Source: Gallionella sp. (lineage in GTDB: Bacteria; Pseudomonadota; Gammaproteobacteria; Burkholderiales; Gallionellaceae). From it: 64,000 nt of DNA. Position numbers and translations under genes: made by a program. The notes under the pieces are model-generated. The model searched no databases. It was not told the origin of the DNA and was given only the letters and a program-made list of their open reading frames with translations. This document shows positions 61,264 to 64,000 of the stretch, in pieces (positions within the stretch are counted from its first letter, which is position 1; the number at the start of each line of letters is the position of its first letter). The stretch covers positions 1 to 64,000 of the forward strand of contig JAQTLM010000004.1 in NCBI GenBank assembly GCA_028714895.1, written 5' to 3'.

Positions 61264-61635
61264 CTAGAACATGTAGATCGCATAAGCCCGCCGGACAAAT
61301 ATGAGCGAGGCGAGCGCGAGCGGGAGGAACAGCCAGCCTAATGCCACAGCCACCAGAAGCGCCCAACCCATCTGCCTCACCGCTCCTTCCTTGTAAACTT
61401 TTCCGTTTACCCTCACGCCGTAAATATGGGCGCTGCAAATGAGCAGTTCCACTTCCTTGCCTGTCTCCATGCAGTCCAGCAGGCATTTGGCCACGCGCAC
61501 GCCTTGAAGGCTTTGTCCGCCAATTTCAATGATAGATGTTTTGAAAGTATCGCCCGACCAGACCCCGTCGCCGATCCTGGTCAGCTTGCCATTTACAATC
61601 GCCTGACTCCAGATCACCTTGTTTTCTCCAATCAT
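61264..61635 (-). CDS. Unknown protein with C-terminal membrane segment
   Basis: 123 residues, family not recognised. The first 85 residues are a soluble, strand-rich domain (VNGKLTRIGDGVWSG, YGVRVNGKVYKEG) and a single hydrophobic helix of about 22 residues (MGWALLVAVALGWLFLPLAL) lies near the end, followed by RRAYAIYMF. It looks like a tail-anchored inner-membrane protein facing the cytoplasm. Two cysteines sit in the middle (CLLDC). Convergent with the BON gene. Confidence 0.65.
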   Translation of the reverse strand: MIGENKVIWSQAIVNGKLTRIGDGVWSGDTFKTSIIEIGGQSLQGVRVAKCLLDCMETGKEVELLICSAHIYGVRVNGKVYKEGAVRQMGWALLVAVALGWLFLPLALASLIFVRRAYAIYMF

Positions 61636-61730
61636 GTTTTAGTGAGACATGCCGGGTTCGCGTGTATTGCCCCGCCCCGCCGCGTATTACAATAGCCCGC
61701 AATCACCCCCAATTTTTCCGGAGTCGTGCC

Positions 61731-62108
61731 ATGCCCAATCAATCCGACCTGCCGATATTGCGCGACAAGCTGCGCGCGTTCGCCGAAGCGCGCGACTGGA
61801 ATCAGTTCCATTCGCCGAAAAACCTGAGCATGGCGCTGATGGTGGAAGTTGCCGAACTGATGGAGCATTTCCAGTGGTTGACCGAGGCGCAGTCGGCTGA
61901 ACTGCCTCCCGGTGACAAACAGGCGGTCGGCGAAGAGTTGGCAGATATCCTGCTATACCTGGTGCGCCTGTCGGACAAGCTGGGCATCGACCTGCGCGAA
62001 GCCGCGCTGCTCAAGCTGGAAAAGAACGCGCTGAAGTATCCGGCGGAACAAGTGCGCGGCAGCGCGAAGAAGTATTGCGAGCAGCCGCTTCGCGACTTGC
62101 CTGCTTGA
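61731..62108 (+). CDS. MazG-like nucleotide pyrophosphohydrolase
   Basis: 125 residues of the all-alpha NTP pyrophosphatase group (RS21-C6/dCTPase-like). The metal-binding ExxE...ExxD pattern is seen as EVAELMEHFQW and ELADILLYLVRLSDKL. It hydrolyses (d)NTPs to NMP and pyrophosphate, usually as house-cleaning of modified nucleotides. The ATG at 61731 has CCGGAG upstream and matches the family start; the frame is open further back without homology. Convergent with selD, six bases apart. Confidence 0.9.
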   Translation: MPNQSDLPILRDKLRAFAEARDWNQFHSPKNLSMALMVEVAELMEHFQWLTEAQSAELPPGDKQAVGEELADILLYLVRLSDKLGIDLREAALLKLEKNALKYPAEQVRGSAKKYCEQPLRDLPA

Positions 62109-62114
62109 CCCGCT

Positions 62115-63155
62115 TCAGACTACTGAGACGCGCGGCGCGCCGCTCTTCATCGTTCCGATCACCGCCGCCTGTTCGAATCCGCCGCGATGGAAAATCGCCA
62201 ACACTTCGTCCGCCGCCTCCGCTGCGACGCTCACCAGCAGCCCTCCGCTGGTTTGTGCATCGGCCAATAGACGACGCTGCCAGCTTTCCAGATATGCGGC
62301 AAAATCGATTTCATGCCCATAACTCGCCAGGTTGCGGTCGATCGCGCCGGGGCCGTAGCCTTGCTGCGCCAGCGGCAACGCCTCGGACAAGACCGGCACC
62401 TGCTCGAACTGCAGGTCGGCAGCCAACCCCGCGCCGCGGCACATTTCCAGCAGATGGCCAAGCAGGCCGAAGCCGGTCACATCGGTCAGCGCATGCACGG
62501 CATCCAGCCCGGACAGGGCGCTGCCCACCGCATTGAGCTGGGTGGTGTTGGCGATCAGCTGCGCATAGCCTTCGGCAGACAGCGCGCCCTTCTTCAACGC
62601 CTGCGCCAGCACGCCGACGCCCAGTCCCTTGCCGAGGATCAGCTTGTCACCCGCCTGCGCGTCGCTGTTCTTTTTCAGCCTATCGGGATGCACGATGCCG
62701 ATGGCCACCAGCCCGTAGATCGGCTCGGTCGAATCGATGGAATGCCCGCCCGCCAGCGGGATGTCGGCGGCCTCGCAGACCGCTTCGCCGCCCTGCAGGA
62801 TCGCGCGGATCGCCTCGACCGGCAGCTTGTTGATCGGCATGCCGACGATCGCCAGCGCCATGATCGGCGTGCCGCCCATCGCATACACATCGGACAGCGC
62901 ATTGGTCGCGGCGATGCGGCCGAAATCGAACGGGTCATCAACGATCGGCATGAAAAAATCGGTGGTCGCGATGATCGCCTGCTGGTCGTTCAGGCGGTAT
63001 ACCGCCGCATCGTCGCTGGTTTCCGTGCCGACCAGCAGGTTGGCAAACGGCAATCTTTCTTTTGCCTCGCCCAGAATCTGCTGCAGCAACGCCGGGGCGA
63101 TTTTGCAGCCGCAGCCGCCACCGTGCGACAATTGGGTCAACTTCACTTCGGACAC
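62115..63155 (-). CDS. selD: Selenide, water dikinase
   Basis: 346 residues. Makes selenophosphate from selenide and ATP. The N-terminal HGGGCGCKI motif contains Cys15 and Cys17 and the lysine that follows; cysteine, not selenocysteine, is encoded. Other signatures: DDAAVYRLNDQQAIIATTDFF, AGGHSIDSTEPIYG, TDVTGFGLLGH. The start is GTG at 63155 with AAGGA upstream. It is divergent by 18 bases from mnmH, which uses its product. Confidence 0.96.
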   Translation of the reverse strand: MSEVKLTQLSHGGGCGCKIAPALLQQILGEAKERLPFANLLVGTETSDDAAVYRLNDQQAIIATTDFFMPIVDDPFDFGRIAATNALSDVYAMGGTPIMALAIVGMPINKLPVEAIRAILQGGEAVCEAADIPLAGGHSIDSTEPIYGLVAIGIVHPDRLKKNSDAQAGDKLILGKGLGVGVLAQALKKGALSAEGYAQLIANTTQLNAVGSALSGLDAVHALTDVTGFGLLGHLLEMCRGAGLAADLQFEQVPVLSEALPLAQQGYGPGAIDRNLASYGHEIDFAAYLESWQRRLLADAQTSGGLLVSVAAEAADEVLAIFHRGGFEQAAVIGTMKSGAPRVSVV

Positions 63156-63173
63156 AAATATTCCTTTTCAATA

Positions 63174-64000
63174 ATGCTGTTCAGAACCGCAAACCTATCA
63201 CAGCTCGGCGAATTTGACGCAATTATCGACGTGCGCACCCCGGCGGAGTTCGCCGAGGATCATATTCCCGGTGCGATCAACTGCCCGGTGCTGTCCGACG
63301 AAGAGCGCATCACCGTCGGCACGCTGTACAAGCAGGTGTCGCCGTTCGAGGCGCGCAAGGTCGGCGCGGCGCTGGTCGCAAAAAACATAGCGCAACATCT
63401 ACAAACCCGCTTCCGCGACCATCCCAAGTCATGGCGCCCGCTGGTCTATTGCTGGCGCGGTGGGCAGCGCAGCGGCGCGATGTGCATCATCCTCGCACAG
63501 GTAGGCTGGGCGGCGCACAAGCTGGAAGGCGGCTACAAGACCTACCGGCGCGACGTGCTGGACAAGCTGGCGAGCCTGCCGCACAACTTTTCGCTGCGCG
63601 TGATCTGCGGCCCGACCGGCTCGGGCAAGAGCCGCCTGCTCGCCGCGCTGGCTGACAGCGGGCAGCAAGTCCTCGATCTGGAAAATCTGGCGCGGCATCG
63701 CGGCTCGGTGTTGGGCAGGCTGCCGGAGCAGGCGCAGCCTTCGCAGAGATGTTTTGAGAGTGCGCTGCTGCAAGCCCTGCAAAAACTCGACCCAGCACGG
63801 CCGGTGTATGTCGAGGCGGAGAGCAACAAGATCGGCACCATCACTCTGCCCCCTGCATTGGTCACCGCGATGCATGCAGGCGCATGCCTGCTGGCGGAAA
63901 CGCCGCTCGAAGTGCGCGTCGCCGGGCTGCTGGAAGACTACCGCCACTATGTTGAGAATCCGGAATTATTGATTGCCCAGTTGCAAACGCTGCACCGTTT
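63174..64000 (+). CDS. mnmH: tRNA 2-selenouridine synthase (5' part)
   Basis: 275 codons are present and the gene runs off the right end. Replaces sulfur by selenium at 2-thiouridine 34 of tRNA-Lys, -Glu and -Gln, by a geranylated intermediate. N-terminal rhodanese domain (DVRTPAEFAEDHIPGAIN) with catalytic Cys93 in YCWRGGQRSGAM, then a P-loop domain with GPTGSGKS (146-153). The ATG at 63174 is 18 bases from the selD start. With selD it forms a selenium module for tRNA; no selenocysteine genes are seen in the window. Confidence 0.95.
   Translation, partial: MLFRTANLSQLGEFDAIIDVRTPAEFAEDHIPGAINCPVLSDEERITVGTLYKQVSPFEARKVGAALVAKNIAQHLQTRFRDHPKSWRPLVYCWRGGQRSGAMCIILAQVGWAAHKLEGGYKTYRRDVLDKLASLPHNFSLRVICGPTGSGKSRLLAALADSGQQVLDLENLARHRGSVLGRLPEQAQPSQRCFESALLQALQKLDPARPVYVEAESNKIGTITLPPALVTAMHAGACLLAETPLEVRVAGLLEDYRHYVENPELLIAQLQTLHR

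Overview
The window reads as a chromosomal segment of a betaproteobacterium, most likely a Nitrosomonadales / Gallionellaceae-type organism. This is an inference from gene order (carA-carB-greA, yhbY, rlmE-ftsH-folP-glmM; methyltransferase-rnhA-dnaQ beside gloB; clpS-clpA) and from protein character, not from a database match. Most of it is ordinary housekeeping DNA of fairly high GC, with genes on both strands.

Layout. 1-5.8 kb: beta-class GST, thioredoxin-like ferredoxin, YebC-family protein, CDF metal exporter, CYTH-CHAD protein, macrodomain hydrolase. 5.9-16.7 kb: Lon-like protease, UspA, a small unknown protein, PolX, a RimK-like ATP-grasp ligase, Tex, a DUF3820 protein and a YihY membrane protein. 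16.7-24.9 kb: a complete type I restriction-modification operon on the minus strand, in the order hsdM-rhuM-hsdS-[RAYT transposase]-hsdR. It is crowded with GTAG-type palindromic REP elements, two of which lie in frame inside hsdR and hsdM. 25-36.8 kb: alanine dehydrogenase, archease and RtcB, a kinase-like/AAA fusion, a LemA-TPM-TPM cluster interrupted by a YgiT/DUF4258 pair, a BaiN-like flavoprotein, a DUF1566 lipoprotein, a small cytochrome c and an MtfA peptidase. 36.8-47.3 kb: carA, carB, greA, yhbY, rlmE, ftsH, folP and glmM. 47.4-55.5 kb: gluQ, clpA-clpS, a cold-shock gene, an HD-domain protein, dnaQ, rnhA, a methyltransferase, gloB and tRNA-Ser(GGA).

From 55.5 to 60.4 kb a compact 4.9-kb integrative element occupies the 3' end of the tRNA-Ser gene. 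It carries an HUH rolling-circle Rep, a caspase-like protease as the main cargo, an unknown protein, a GTG-started excisionase-like protein and a tyrosine integrase. An imperfect copy of the tRNA 3' end closes it, followed by an intrinsic terminator that probably once belonged to the tRNA. 60.4-64 kb: a BON-domain protein, a membrane protein, a MazG-like pyrophosphohydrolase, selD, and divergently the start of mnmH (selU), which runs off the window.

Four dispersed repeat families occupy intergenic space: GTAG...CTAC palindromes (REP/BIME-like), a 139-bp nested-palindrome MITE-like element with three relatives, a repeat of the ATCCGTGTTCATCCGTGGCT type in two copies, and a 14-bp inverted repeat beside uspA. 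The points most worth following are the RAYT/REP colonisation of the restriction operon and the caspase cargo of the small tRNA-Ser element.
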